From the NCBI RefSeq assembly GCF_017591425.1, contig NW_024465885.1, positions 37,952,501-38,016,500 on the forward strand: a DNA stretch of 64,000 bases. Direction: 5' to 3'. Origin of the DNA: Ochotona curzoniae. Taxonomy: Eukaryota; Chordata; Mammalia; Lagomorpha; Ochotonidae. Positions 36,061 to 46,440 of the stretch are shown one piece after another. Position numbers and translations under genes: made by a program. The notes beneath the pieces are model-generated. The model had not been told where the DNA came from and ran no database searches. It worked only from the letters and a program-made list of their open reading frames with translations. Positions within the stretch are counted from its first letter, which is position 1, and each line of letters starts with the position of its first letter.

Positions 36061-36189
36061 AATGCCTAACATGTAGCTGAAGAAATGAACATCAAGAACC
36101 TTCTTGAAGAAAATGATGCCACTGCATGATCTGTGAGTCATTAAATGATTTAATCAGAAGAAAGTGTTTTGAACAGATGAAACTAACAG

Positions 36190-36371
36190 AAAACAACAAA
36201 ACCCATGCTATATAGTTTTCACTGATTTTTGTTGGTGAAGTGTATCTCCTCCAGACAGTAAATACACGAGTTTTGTTTTTTAATTCAGTCTACTAATCTA
36301 TGATATTTGATTTAGCTTAAGCCATTTACATTCACCGTTAATATGTATGGGTGCTACTTTGGTCCTGTCAT
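36190..36371 (-). pseudogene. L1 ORF2 remnant: first codons of the endonuclease domain
   Basis: ATG at 36371 (minus) opens with Met-Thr-Gly-Pro-Lys, as in L1 ORF2 proteins, then a stop at codon 6. After it come recognisable endonuclease N-terminal parts: a 'VNVNGL' motif, then 'IKKQN' and a 'CLEEIHF'-like stretch that corresponds to the catalytic Q-E-T-H region with Gln replaced by Glu. The homology ends after about 55-60 codons where 3'UTR sequence begins, so the rest of the endonuclease, the reverse transcriptase and the Cys-rich domain are absent. Confidence 0.8.
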
Positions 36372-36457
36372 TTTAGGAATGGGTTTTTCATTGGTTTAGT
36401 CTTCTGTTGTCCTTTTACTGGGATGTTCTTCACATTTGCCTTTCCTTTTGTTTGGTG

Positions 36458-37331
36458 CTATTCCTCTTCTCTGTCAAGAGAACATCTTGAAGTATCATTT
36501 CTAGGACAGATTAGGAAGAGGCAAATTCTTTGAACTTTAGTGTGGAAGAATTTTATTTCATTTTCAAAGACAAAAGAAAGCTTTGCTGGATATGTTATCC
36601 TAGGCTGACAATTTTTTTGTTTTTTTTCTTTTAGAATCTGGAATATGTCACTCCATTCTCTTCTTGCCTGTAGAGTTTCCTGTGAGAGATCTCCTGTGAT
36701 ATTAATTAGCATTCCCTTACATATCAATTGATTTTTTTTTCACGTGCACATTTAAGGATCTTTTCCTTATGTTCAATTGAAGAGAGCTTGATGATCTTGT
36801 GTTGTGGTGAAGATCGCTTTTGGCCAAGCCTGTTGGGAGTTCTGTGTCCCTCCTGGATCTTGTTTCCCAATTCTTTCTCCAGATTAGGGAAATTTTCCTT
36901 GATTATTTCATTAAATACATTTGCAAACTCAGCTTCTCTTTCTGCACCTTCTGGGACTCCCATAACTCTTATATTTGGCCTCTTAATAGTGTCTTTCAAT
37001 TCTTGAATACTTTTTTTGGCCTGATCAGCTCTGCTTCCAGCTTTTTGTTTGCTCCCCCCCAATGACAGGAAGTATCTTCTAATTCTGAAATTCTTTGTTC
37101 TGCTTGCTTCATTCTATTTTGGAGACTCTCCACTGTAGTTTTCATTTGCTCTACTGTGTTCTTAATTTCTGATATATCAGCATTGATTTGCTTTATTGCT
37201 TCCTTTAATTCTTTGAACTCTTGCATCTGAATCTTTACAATGCCATACAATGCCACAGTTGGTATTGTTTTCCTGCAGGGCCAGTGCAATCCATGAACCT
37301 CAGTGAGTTCTCCCGAGCCCAGCATGTGCAC
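36458..37331 (-). pseudogene. L1 ORF1 (RNA-binding chaperone), two frameshifts, replaced N terminus
   Basis: ORF1 protein binds L1 RNA as a trimer in the retrotransposition particle. Three consecutive frames cover it. 37331-36996 carries the coiled coil (heptad-like I/V/M/L spacing, 'NTVEQMKTTVESLQNRM'). 37062-36724 carries the RNA-recognition domain ('IRVMGVPEGAE', 'NFPNLEKELGNKIQ'). 36727-36458 carries the C-terminal domain ('LQARREWSDIFQILKEKK', 'YPAKLSF'). Breaks lie at a 7-C run (37054-37060) and a 9-T run (36732-36740); few other lesions are visible. Total about 290 codons. The N-terminal residues before 'MQEFKEL' are translated 5'UTR, since the native start is missing at the 37227 junction. 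Confidence 0.9.
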
Positions 37332-37976
37332 AGTTCACTGCTGTTTCCTGCAGTCCTAAAGCTACTGCCACATTGTGTAATATGGCACCTGACTACTACA
37401 GTTCTTGATTTGTTGGCCATCAGTTCTGAGGGCTCCCCAGACCTGTCTTGGATGGAACCTGTTGCATGGCACATTGATGCAGTTCACTGAGTCAGAAATG
37501 AGTTCACTCCCACTCAGCTTATACTCAGTCCTTTCCCTTGCCTTTGCCTCCTTATGCAAATGGTGTCCAATTCAGCTCTAGGGGGCTGACTGGGCTATGA
37601 AATCCAACCTGTTCTCACACTGTCCATATGGGATCTGCTGCTGTGTCTCTGCTCCTGGTCAAATCAAACGGACCAGCAGGATGGACGGTTCTTTGTCTAG
37701 ATTCACCTTGCAAGCTCCCAGTGAAAGTCCCTTCCCACCTGGTTGCTGGTGGAGTTCAGATTGCTGTTAGCTGAATGCCTCTGGAGTATCAGTCACTGCA
37801 ACACCACACCATTGTGTCCACTGCTTTCCTGTGTCTGTCAGTCTCCAGGTACCCCTCTGCTGTTGTTCTGTCCTTTCCTACTTCCTGAAATATGTCCTCT
37901 CTGCTTCATCCCGATTAAGTGTTTTTCCGTCTGTTTGAACGTGTCTTTACTCTATTCTGCCATCTTGATTCTCTCC
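37227..37976 (-). promoter_or_regulatory. L1 5'UTR with two related units
   Basis: Starts AATCAAGATGGCAGAATAGA at its outer end. It is homologous to 55715-56483 along its length. Two internal units begin at 37568 (GGACACCATTTGCATAAGG) and 37389 (GGTGCCATATTACACAATG), each carrying a 'GCAAAGGC'/'GCAGTAGC' block, a 'gctgagtgggagtgaactc'-like block and 'tgcactg'. Repeated 5'UTR units with promoter function are known for several mammalian L1 families; promoter activity here is inference. Confidence 0.8.
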
Positions 37977-37991
37977 AGTGGAGGAATTCTT
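37977..37991 (+). repeat. Target-site duplication, right copy (L1)
   Basis: agtggaggaattctt, identical over 15 bp to 35128-35142. It is followed by AAAA, so the minus strand reads TTTT/AAGAATTCC at the nick. Confidence 0.95.
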
Positions 37992-39884
37992 AAAACTCGA
38001 TGTGTCAGATACATTCTGAAATGTTTAGTTTGGATGTGAAATTGAACGTATCCAGGCATCACTCATAAGAATGTCCCCTGAAGACCAAAGGCAGACTTTG
38101 ATCCATATCTGTTTGCTCTGCGCTTTCACTTGGGTGTTTTGTTTTGCATTTTCATGAACTGTTGCATTTGCAGCTTGAAGTGAAACAGAATGAGGGAAAT
38201 AATGGAGTTAACTGTCTTTGAATCTAAAAGAATTTTCTTGGTTGATAGGGGGTTATTCCCAGAGGACACCAGGGAGTGTATTTTCCTTACTGATTGTTGT
38301 GATTCTTGTTATTCTTAGCAGTCTAAAGTAGTTGCTGACTGATCTTCTGGGAGCAAATGCTGCAGACTGGGAACGCTGATGTACATGGCAGAGTCTGGGT
38401 GTCTCCTGTGAAGGAGCCATCAGTGGCCTGTGACACCAAGAGGTTACACTGAAAGATCAGACTCACGGAATGACACGCTGGGATCCATGTGCAGTCTTAT
38501 TTCTTGCTTATTACTTTTGCTGAACACTGAAGACCAACTATACCATGCTCTATAATTATCTACCTTCCTTTTTATTTGAACAGTGCCTGTTGCCTAGGAA
38601 CTGACATGATAGGTGTGCCATAAATATGTATTAATATAATTTTTTTTTGCTGGATCATTTTTTCAGAATGCTTCTATTGTTATAAAGTTCATTAAAATAC
38701 ATGGCCTCCTATAGATTTGTTTGCTTACAATATGAACAAACTGTGTAAGCTCAATTAAATATGAATAAAATATTCCAATTTGCATTGCCTTTCAATTTAT
38801 TACCTGACATAACTTCACTTCCGTGGACAGCGACTATTTATGTATTATGAAAAAACCGCACAGTTAAAAATGATTTATTTAGCATCTGTCAGCTGGATAA
38901 CCCTTCCAAGTGATAATTCCTCCCACACATAGGACAAAGAAAATTAATATCTTTGATAATATTGAAAAATTAATGAGCTCAAAGCATCACACTTTTAGCT
39001 AATCAATCTAATCCCACAATTTTATGAGCCAGAGACTGAGTTCCTGAGAGCCAATTTGCTTCATATTGATGGTTTGTGATGGGCCTGGGCCTGGAGTTTG
39101 ATTCTTTTGATGCTTCAGCCATCATGGTCACCACCATATTCCTTGCCTGAAATTTTCTTCCATCCACAAATAATTTCTATTTTAAACTCACAAATCCCTC
39201 AATTCGTGCCAAAAATGATCTTGGTCGTTTTTCAGTGTTAAAAGCATTTTAATATTTAAGCATTTTCTCCTGATCCTTTGGCACAGTGATTGTTCATTTA
39301 CCATACTGGATGGCAAATAACTTTCCAGTCTCCCACATAATCATGATCAGCTGCTCTCAAAGTTATTTTTATTCCTTAGGCCATGTATTAGATTTTGGCA
39401 CACATAGAATATACTAAAATGTACTTAAATCAGGAAGGGGGTCACCAGACTCTCCTGTGTTCATCCTGCTGAGGGATGAGTCTACCCAAGATTTCATTTG
39501 AAGATGTCTTTGTAGTTTTGGTTCCTTGTCATTCTGGAGCCTCAGTGATTCCCAATCAGTGTCAGGTATGCGGTAACTCTGATCACCGGTATTAAACAAG
39601 GAAAATTTCCCCCCTTAAGGCCTATTCTTGGAATAATTTAGTCAACTAAACTATTATTTATTCATTTTAACTGAATGAATTTTGATGCTATGCCAGGCAG
39701 TGTGCCACCATGTGAAGTAATATTATATTACACTTGCTTATATAATTTTCTTCATTGTTGGGTAAACTTATCAAGACCCACATAGAGTATGGATATTATT
39801 CACTTCTCAATAAATTTTACATATTATCAAAGGCTGGATGTTCAATAACAAGTTACTATATTTCTCCTTATAAACTATTTTTAA
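37992..39884. other. Intergenic sequence with possible MIR and L2 traces
   Basis: No gene recognised. A MIR-like 3' tail near 38575-38625 (aacagtgcctgttgcctagg... gtgccataaatatg) and an L2-like phrase near 39680-39715 (gatgctatgccaggcagtgt) are the only repeat traces, both weak. Confidence 0.45.
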
Positions 39885-39943
39885 AAACATTTATTTATTG
39901 GAAAGGAAGAACGACAGAGACAGACACAAAGAAGAATTTTCCC
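39885..39943 (-). mobile_element. 3' stub of a C-type SINE, minus strand
   Basis: 'taaaaacatttatttattgg', 'aaaggaagaacgacagagac' and 'agacacaaagaagaattttc' are the antisense tail and CT-block of the SINE. The rest is missing, so this is a 5'-truncated copy about 60 bp long. Confidence 0.65.
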
Positions 39944-40235
39944 CACCTCTGGATATGATAGGCCCCAGTACTCCATCACTATACATTTCCATAAATGAGA
40001 AGCCATGAAACATGGTCAACAACTGGTATGAATTAGAATAGCCACAACAACAAATTACAGCACCATAAAAAAAATTACACCATTGAGTAACCAACACATG
40101 GATGACAAAAAGGAAACAAAACGTCTCTTGAGAAAAATGATGCCAACATTTAATCCATGAGCCAATGATGAATTCGACGAGAAAAGAGTCACCCCACATC
40201 AGTAAGCAGATGTGATATTTTAAAAGAGGACAGCA
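39944..40235 (-). mobile_element. L1 3'UTR fragment, minus strand
   Basis: Aligns by eye with 35455-36185. Examples: 'tctggatatgatag' against 'tctggatatgttag', 'ccataaatgagaagccatga' against 'ccttaaatgaaaagtcataa', 'cttgagaaaaatgatgccaa' against 'cttgaagaaaatgatgccac', 'atccatgagccaatgatg' against 'atctgtgagtcattaaatg'. It contains only one of the two ~120-bp units. It helps place the ORF2/3'UTR border of the 35-kb element near 36185. Confidence 0.7.
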
Positions 40236-40329
40236 GGGGGCAGCACCCTGGTACAGCACTAGGTTTCCAGTGTAGCCTATTGCAGCTATCTGCTTCTGTA
40301 AACACACTTGCTAGCTGATTGGCCTAAGG

Positions 40330-40545
40330 TGTCAATTGATTGAATTATTGAATGATGTGTAATGATACCACCTGCATTGATTGGAAAACCCCTGGCTGCT
40401 GCGTGTCAATGGGAGCTTAAAAACTCCTGACTTCGGCCATTTGGCACAGCAGTTCCTGGAGTGTAGCAGTTGCTGCTGATGGTTTGGCTAATAAAGATTA
40501 CTCCTACACTCATGTGTGGTGTGGTCATTCGTGCTCTCCACGACA
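40330..40545 (+). mobile_element. Candidate solo LTR, plus strand
   Basis: Starts TGTCAATTG and ends CTCTCCACGACA. A TATA-like CTTAAAAAC lies near 40416, AATAAA at 40490-40495, followed by a 50-bp U5-like GT-rich segment. Flanks ctaagg (40324-40329) and ttaaga (40546-40551) match at 4 of 6 positions, the differences being transitions. No coding region is attached. The left limit might instead lie further left, up to 40236. Confidence 0.45.
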
Positions 40546-40551
40546 TTAAGA

Positions 40552-41639
40552 TAACATGACTTGCTCGTGGCAGTAAATCGTCAGAAGAGGATTCTAACCG
40601 AGGCCACAGCCCTTTCTGTACGATACTGCCTGTTTGCTCTATCCTAGGCAAATCAGTGTTAACTAAACGAATGCCTGATGCCGTTATAAAACTGTCCAAC
40701 TAATAAAATAATTAATGGATTTCTTTTAGAACTTGAAAGATCATTTTGGTATATTTCTAAAAATAAGCCACTGTAACTACCATATGTATATTTTATTTTC
40801 TGTCATTGACTTCTAAATAAATGATTTTGATTGTTCATAAATCAAATGAAAACTCATTATTTGCTTTAGCTTATATCAATTATAATTAATTATTGGACAA
40901 TTTCGGCCTTTTATGATTTTTCTTTATGGATTTTAGAGTAGGAGTTAAATATAGCTTTCTTTAATTGCGATTAAATTAAAAGAATTATGCCTGTCTTCTC
41001 TACATGATAATTGGGTCATCTACTTAAAGTACTTCCAATTTTGAATTAATAATTCACTGCTTTTTTCATAACCATGTTAATGTTTTGCAACAGTATTCGA
41101 CTAACGAAAACGTCAGATTTAAAAATCTATTTCTTCATTTCAACAATCAGTTCGTAAATGTTGGCATGGAAAAGAAAGCAATTTTATTTGTGATTCATCA
41201 TAGATGTTCTAAAGATTACCAAATATTTTACAGTCTTCTTGTAGGCAAGTTTGTTACAACTATATTGACCTGTGGGTCACAGGGAACACTACAGAGAATA
41301 AAATGGATAAGCTTGAAGGAAAATTGATAGGGAACGCTACCAAGCGAGGCAAGGAGATTTCCCCAGAGTCTCAGTGGGACCATTGCTTCTACTGATTCCT
41401 TGATATTGAACAAAGAGTCTCCAGAACTAGGAAAGAATCCATGTTTGATGTTTGAAGTCACTCTGGTTTTTTTGTTTGTTTGTTTGTTTTGTTTTGTTTT
41501 TTATGGTTGTCCTTGGAAACAAGTACAGATGACTGTAAGTCCAACTTGAAGAAGGAAGTTCACTTGCGGATTTGTTACTTGTGTGTTGCTCAAGAGGCGA
41601 ATCCTTCCTACTAGCTGGTGACCAAAGCTGTCCTGTCAC
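40552..41639. other. AT-rich intergenic sequence with (TTTG)n tract
   Basis: A (GTTT)n/(GTTTT)n tract at 41466-41502; otherwise no recognised repeat or gene. Frames up to 97 codons lack motifs. Confidence 0.45.
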
Positions 41640-42345
41640 CTCCAGCCTGGCCAGCATGGCGGTCGGCCTCACAGCGGCTCATCTGCTCACTCTGAGAGTG
41701 TGGTACTCGCAGCACCTAATTTAGCAGCCACAAAGATCGGGTGGTTTAAAGACTTAAGTGCCCTTGCTATCTTCCACAAGTTATTATGATAATGGAACTG
41801 TTAGTGGAATTGGTATTAAACTTGACAATTATTAAAGCTTTTGTAGTGGACCAAACAGTTACTAAACTAAGCTCCTAGGTGGGTCTGGTCCAGTTTTCCA
41901 CACACTCTGTCCTACTTGCCTGCTCGATGCCATTGATTCTTCTGTAACGCGGGAAACAACACCATTCGCGTTCTCATATCCAGGATTTAGGGGAGAGGTG
42001 GGGTGGCAACCCAGAGGGCTTTGTGAAGCCCGTCACCAGTGACCTGCAGCTCTGGTTTCTACACGAGGTGGCATCATGGCGGAGTGTGTGAACACACCGG
42101 GCACCTTGCAGGTGAGAGCCACAGGTGCCTGAGCTGAGGGGTTACGCAGGCCCTGTTTCATCTGTGCACCTGCGGACTTCTTGCTCTCAGTTACCTGCGT
42201 TTTTCCTGTTAGGACTAAGTGATGCCCCCTCGTGGAATGAGACAGGATTGCGCTCCAGATAAGACCTGGAATTCCTAGACAGTCACAACTTTTCAGAAGA
42301 AGGAATTGGAGTTAAAGGCACTTGGGCGTGTTTCGCGGAGGTGGA
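41640..42345. promoter_or_regulatory. CpG-enriched segment, possible regulatory region
   Basis: About 20 CpGs in 700 bp, against a window that is otherwise strongly CpG-depleted outside young SINEs. Two ATGGCGG cores (41656-41662 and 42076-42082) resemble YY1-type sites seen near some mammalian promoters. A splice-donor-like CAG|GTGAGA lies at 42109-42117 and an acceptor-like tract ending TTTTTCCTGTTAG lies near 42200-42212. No TATA box or reading frame is convincing. A non-coding RNA promoter or exon is one option; an unrecognised CpG-rich repeat is another. Confidence 0.35.
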
Positions 42346-45210
42346 AAACACTGACCTGTCGCTTCATGAAGTTCCTGTCCCCTCTTCAGACAGCAGTGAG
42401 GTTGTTGTCCATGCCTCTTCCCCTACCCCCAACCCTTTTGCTCAATTGAGCCTTTTCTTCGTTACGATGTCTATGTTTTTAAAAAATGCTTTTGATCCCT
42501 ATTTTGATAGGATTGGGATTGCTGCGAGGAGGCACCAGGGGACCTGCCCATGTCACAGAATGTGGCGTCTGCCGCCCCTCTTCTGTTCTTTAGACCTAGT
42601 GACTGGTCAATCCTGTGTGTCGTCGATGAGCAGCAAAGCCTAGTTTTCAGGAAGCGAGACGCATTCTCTTAACATTTATCGCTGCTGTGTACAGCAAAGA
42701 GAGCAGATCAGCTGCTCCGTCTGCTTGCAGGACATTCGAGTACATTCTAACGCGCTTGCTGTAACCGACAGCCCAGGTGAGTGTAGTTCTCTCTGCAGAC
42801 AGCCTATTTTGAGGAGGTTCTTTCTCGTTTGTTAAATATGTAACACTATTGACTTAAAGACAGTCTTTAACTATGTGAAATAATGAAACTTGGTTTGGAT
42901 GGATATAATTGGAAATACTGAAGTCCCCTATCAGTCAAGTGCCGCAGCAACACAGGTCTCTTATTTAAGGCTCCTGTACTTTACAAATGCATCCATTTCA
43001 GTGTTGCCTTTTATAAGTCTGTTGCTTGGTGTGTTAAATGATCTAGGATTGCTTAGCTTGGCCATGATTATTTTTTAATATAGTTCATGTTTTAGAAAGT
43101 TGTACTCAAGTATTGTTTACTGGATTTTATTTAAAATGCGGATTTTAAAGCCTGATTCCCTCTTATGTTTCAACTTTAAACCTCTTCGGCAAACAGTAAA
43201 AATGCCTACATAAAAATAAAATATTACAGATGTGTTTAGCGGTGACTGATTCTGGGTTAAGTGCACCACCTTGTGGGCATATGAGGAAATTCACATTTTT
43301 GCTTAAATTTAACAATATTAATACCAACTCCGCTTTTTCCTTTCATCCTTCTGTGTTACAAGAAACCACATCTTGTGGTGGATATAGTCCTAATGTGTAC
43401 ACAAACTCTCCAAATGCCATGATATGATTATGATATAAATTACATTTTAGGATGTGCTAAATATTTTACCAGCATATGGCTCCCCCAGTTGGTTAAATAT
43501 CAGTTAGTGGCCTGAAAGCATTATTTCTTGTCTGGAAACACACACACACACACACAATTTCAGCATAACGCATTAGTGCTGAGTGAGTAATGCAGGTGAA
43601 TTTGGCTCAGAAATAAACGAAATGCTGTGTGAGTTTGTGGGTGTGCACATGCTAGTGGGGCAAAGGGAGAAGAGGTGGCTGCCTTGCAGATAAAACTCAG
43701 TTGAAACCTGAGGAAGGAGAGCGGTCCTCTGAGCGGGCATGCCATATCTGTGGAGTCGTCCCCGTGCTGTGCAGGTGTTTCTTCAGGATCTGTCCGAACA
43801 TCCTGTTCGCATCTCTCTTTCCCAGGGAAAGACCAACCCCGTGCCTCACGCAACTTCCACAAGCTGGCTCCTGCTTTAGACACATGAATTTCAGAGGTCT
43901 ATTTTTGAGGCGTGCTAACCTGAAGCTTGTACTTATTGCTTCAAAAATGATGTCTGCATTTATTGTCTACGTTGCCATAGGTTTCCTTAGTTTAAGAACA
44001 CAGGAGCTCAGTTTGCTAATAATTATGTGTTTTGTTATCTTTTCCCTGAAAACGTGGGATTCAGAAAGATGATGCTCACATCCTGATTTCTTTTCTCAGC
44101 AGAGAAAAGCCAGGACTATTGACCCAGTTCCCTGTCTTGGGGAAGGCAGTCCTAGAGATGATTAAAATCTTAGGCACATGAATAGGAAGAATCATTTTTC
44201 CTAAATCCACTAATCTGGAGTATGTAGACAGTGGTGTTTAATAGAATGTCATCTACACAGAGCGGTAGCCTGGCAGTATGAGAGTGAGCAGATTGACTCG
44301 CTGACTCCTAAGAAATGCAGTAATGATTTTTAAAACTGTAGCATTTTTTTGGAGCCCTAATTGAGCATGTATCCAGGGATGTATATTAAGACCTGTTCAA
44401 GTCATAAGCTCCTCTTCTGATCGCAATGGCCCCAACATTGTCCTTATTCCATAGATAAAAGAAATGAAGCATTTGGGAAAATTGCCTGAAGTCTTACACA
44501 TGAGAGCAATGGAGCTACGACCTGAATTCGGGGTCTTTCTGCTTCCAGCTGCTATGTTCTTCTCAAGTCTATCCGACATTTAGTAACTGTTCAATCAACA
44601 AGCTTTTGTGAACCCTGTCTACGTTGTCTATGTGGTGGGCTTATGACGAGCACTGAGGCCCACCACAGGGATGGATGACTTGATCCTGGTTGTCAGTGTC
44701 AAGTCTCACGTAAGTCCCTTACACCCTTTGAACACGGCTGTGAGAACCCTTTAATGCCACTGTTTTCGCCCACTAGACAATTCTGACAAATGGTGTCTAG
44801 ACACCACACATCATTGAGCCACTGTGTGGCCAGCCATGAGGTCACACAGCACAGCAGTCAGCAGCACGCAGACTGCGTCGGCGGAGTCTCAGCCCTGCTA
44901 ATTGGGACAGGTGCACAAGGCGATGACAGCAGGCCACCCACAGAGCGCTGGCACAGCCAGCCAGCAAAGGAACAAGGAGTGGAGGCAAGAAATGAGACGA
45001 AACCTGAACTGCAGCCTGGCTGTTGGTGGCTGGCAGATGAAACAGCCAGGCGGGAGACCGTCCTGATGTGTGCCAAGAAGAAAATGAAGGCCATTTTTAG
45101 AATGGGAATTCCCTAATCTCAGAAGCAAACAGTGAAACCTCAGGAAATGAAAGACTGTGGAAGAAATGTACCTTAATGTAACCAGCAGCCTGCCAGGTTG
45201 CAATGACAAT
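42346..45210. other. Moderately GC-rich unique sequence
   Basis: No repeats of the common families were recognised over 2.9 kb apart from (CA)n at 43538-43556. CpG content stays above the window average in places (43700-43860, 44870-45060). Frames up to 123 codons (43701-44072) lack recognisable domains and have antisense partners. Confidence 0.4.
43538..43556. repeat. Short (CA)n microsatellite
   Basis: 19 bp of CA repeats. Confidence 0.9.
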
Positions 45211-45219
45211 GTCTCTCTT

Positions 45220-45272
<53 letters not shown>

Positions 45273-45273
45273 G
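45211..45273. repeat. Compound (CT)n(CA)n microsatellite
   Basis: TCTCTTTC-interrupted CT array followed directly by (CA)9. Same order of motifs as at 24429-24488. The 181- and 97-codon minus-strand frames through it encode Arg/Glu runs and are artefacts. Confidence 0.95.
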
Positions 45274-45409
45274 AAATACCACTCTCCCAACATATTGAAA
45301 GCTATAGATTTCACTATGGAGCAAACAAAATTTCTTCTGACAGTTACAATGGAACAGACAGGTAAGAAGTATGGATACAAATAGAGGCAAGCATCACGGT
45401 GCATCATAT

Positions 45410-45640
45410 GTAAGCTGCAGCTCGGTACCCATGCAGCCCACATTGAAATGCCTGGCTCCAGTCCTGCCGCTGCTTCCTGTACAACTTGCTGCTACTGCAC
45501 ATCAGCAGCAATGTCACATTTTCATCCCTACCAGCACGAGGCAGACAAGATGGAGCACCATACTCCAGTCTTGGTGCACCTGTGTCAGGCATTTGGGGAG
45601 ACAACCAGTGGATGGAAAATTAACTTCTCTCTCTGCCCTT

Positions 45641-45642
<2 letters not shown>
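45410..45642 (+). mobile_element. Older C-type SINE, 5'-diverged
   Basis: 'gctgcagctcggtacccatg', 'tgcctggctccagtcctgcc', then 'ggcatttggggagacaacca' and 'gtggatggaaaattaacttc' ending 'tctctctgccctttc'. This is the older sub-type. Its expected A-rich tail is replaced by the adjacent GT array. Confidence 0.65.

Positions 45643-45679
<37 letters not shown>
45643..45679. repeat. (GT)n microsatellite between two SINEs
   Basis: About 37 bp of pure GT exactly where the first SINE should have its tail and immediately before the head of the second SINE. Confidence 0.95.
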
Positions 45680-45680
<1 letters not shown>

Positions 45681-45985
45681 TGTAGCAGGTAAAGCTGCTA
45701 TCTGGAAAGCTGAGATCCAATATGGATGCCGGTTATCGTGCCAGCTGCTCCATTTCAGATGCAGCTCCCTGCTACTGTGCTTGGGGAGGTAGTGGAGGAT
45801 AACTCAAGGGCTTTGCCTCTTCTATTCATGTGGGAAACACAGAAAAAGTTCTTGGCTCCTGATTTTTGATCAACCCAGTTCCAGTGGTTGTGGCCATTTG
45901 GGGAGTAAACCAATGGAGGAAGATCTCTCCCTGCCACTCTCTTTAACTATACTTTTCAAATAAAAAATAAATAAATAAGCTTACA
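45678..45985 (+). mobile_element. Older C-type SINE, full length
   Basis: Head GGTGTAGCAGGTAAAGCTGC, 'atggatgccggttatcgtgc', 'cagctccctgctactgtgc', 'gtgggaaacacagaaaaagt', 'gtggccatttggggagtaaa' and tail AAATAAAAAATAAATAAATAAG. Clear rabbit-like older sub-type with its tRNA-like A box diverged. Confidence 0.82.
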
Positions 45986-46440
45986 AAGTAAAATTGAAAA
46001 AAAAAACTCAACTAATAATTAAGATTCAATTATAAATGAGCACAAAAAATGTTAAAGAGAAAGTGACAGATTAAAGGGAAACACGTAAGTAATTCATCTG
46101 ATGCTCCCAGATTTCTGATTTGTCAGCAGAGTTGATGTATTGTTGTGAGCACTGGCAGGAATATTCTAGGAAGCCAGACGGAGCAATGAGATGGATCATT
46201 TGATTGCAAGAATTTACATTTTATCAAACAGAGATGATTATTGGTGATATTTAAATGAGCACTTTTAAATGAACTAATGGTTGCCAATTTATTTTGAACT
46301 GTGTAGAAACAGGGATTAAATTTAAATCTTATAACTATACCCTATATTTCTAATAAGATACATCATCTAAATGGGATGTCGACAATTAATAAGAACACAA
46401 CATGACTCAGTGGGAATTTACCCATAAGAATAATATGTCT

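Larger units (their letters stand above)
35143..37976 (-). mobile_element. Complete-ended L1 insertion lacking almost all of ORF2
   Basis: This 2.83-kb minus-strand element (about 2.49 kb without its inserted SINE) has both natural ends. Its 5' end is GGAGAGAATCAAGATGGCAG at 37976, and it ends in a 3' poly(A) (T15 at 35141-35155 on the plus strand). A perfect 15-bp duplication flanks it. Order on the minus strand: 5'UTR with two related units (37976-37227), ORF1 with two frameshifts (to 36458), an 86-bp gap, the ORF2 start (ATG at 36371) for only about 55-60 codons, then 3'UTR from about 36185. A normal L1 would have about 3.7 kb more ORF2 here. Both ends fit target-primed reverse transcription of an already shortened RNA, although a later internal deletion is also possible. 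It cannot move on its own. Confidence 0.93.

Noticed and set aside
42076..42220. Coding first exon (ATGGCGGAG... CAG|GTGAGA)
   Set aside because: Only 12 codons precede the donor, and joining to the nearest acceptor-like TTAG gives a stop at the second codon. Kept only as a possible non-coding or regulatory signal.
44898..45443. 181-codon minus-strand open frame
   Set aside because: It is kept open by translation of the compound CT/CA microsatellite and has no domain; the neighbouring frame in another register is also open for the same reason.
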